Source of the DNA: Agelas oroides
Taxonomy: Eukaryota; Porifera; Demospongiae; Agelasida; Agelasidae
Reading direction: 5' to 3'
Assembly (NCBI GenBank): GCA_949130485.1
Contig: OX422189.1
Location: forward strand, 1,745,720 to 1,809,719
Length of the DNA: 64,000 nucleotides
The translations under genes were made by a program, and so were the position numbers. Position 1 is the first letter of the stretch; every line of letters begins with the position of its first letter. This document shows positions 63,671 through 64,000 of the stretch, piece after piece. Below the pieces are notes generated by a model. That model was not told where the DNA came from. It was given only the letters and a program-made list of their open reading frames with translations, and did no database searches.

Positions 63671-64000
63671 GAGCACAGCAAATTGGAAACTAATGGAATT
63701 GGGTGGAAGCCAATTGTTAAGTGGGTACTTTTGTTTGAGCTCATTTGTGGTCTTCCCCAAAGGAGTCCCAACTACAAATATACTTACGTGTTGTTAAGAG
63801 GATAAGCTTATATCTCCACAAGAAGAAGATTGCCCAACAGCAAAATCGGCCTAACAGCATTCAGTGTGTGCTTTATTTAGAGTTACGCAATGACGGCCCA
63901 TAAACTTAATAGTGAATATGTGCTTAACATTTGCATGAGTGCGGTATACATACGTAGTAAGTGCTACATAGAATAATGCCACAAGGAGTGAACAATTCAG
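63671..64000. other. Right edge, no assigned feature
   Basis: A possible donor (CAACAC|GTAAGT on the minus strand, near 63787) exists, but the sequence upstream of it does not read as dynein. Further 5' DNAH2 exons should lie to the right. Confidence 0.3.

Overview
The window is eukaryotic nuclear DNA from a marine invertebrate. A demosponge or another early-branching animal is my best guess, but this is an inference from gene style and repeat style and no marker gene proves it. Introns are short with ordinary GT-AG borders, genes are close together on both strands, and intergenic and intronic DNA is crowded with small inverted-repeat transposons. I found no bacterial, CRISPR or rRNA features.

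Layout. 1-21,200 is a repeat-rich accessory region. It holds Tc1/mariner-like foldbacks, a ~3 kb long inverted repeat, a TTAA-flanked MITE, tRNA-derived repeats, a pair of 664-bp twin elements, a large family of terminal-inverted-repeat elements flanked by 9-bp target duplications, and a decayed non-LTR retrotransposon (18,947-20,586, minus). The most striking object is a 4,036-bp element (8,479-12,514) with ~73-bp inverted ends and an exact 9-bp target duplication. It carries a gene-like array of 23-residue repeats of STPR type.

21,221-63,900 is a run of five recognisable conserved genes, whose exons I rebuilt by splice phase: an ENOX-family protein (minus, 21,221-29,161, 591 aa), the kinetochore protein CENP-I (plus, 30,142-43,803, 22 exons, 695 aa), the ciliary ruler protein CCDC39 (minus, 44,121-55,303, 29 exons, 997 aa), a DOK-type PH/PTB adaptor (plus, 55,655-58,189, 780 aa) and the C-terminal part of axonemal dynein heavy chain 2 (DNAH2, minus, 58,819 to beyond the right edge).

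ENOX/CENPI and CCDC39/DOK are divergent pairs; CENPI/CCDC39 and DOK/DNAH2 are convergent. CCDC39 and DNAH2 both serve motile cilia. The CCDC39/DOK promoter gap contains a textbook RFX X-box, which suits ciliary control. CENP-I acts at the inner kinetochore and has no obvious functional tie to its neighbours. Its introns are loaded with recent mobile elements, including four copies of a MITE family, three of them with exact 7-bp target duplications.

The candidates for undescribed biology are the nested 9-bp-TSD foldback family, whose members run from 48 bp to 4 kb, and its STPR-carrying member. All identifications are from reading the sequence and remembered family features; no database was searched.
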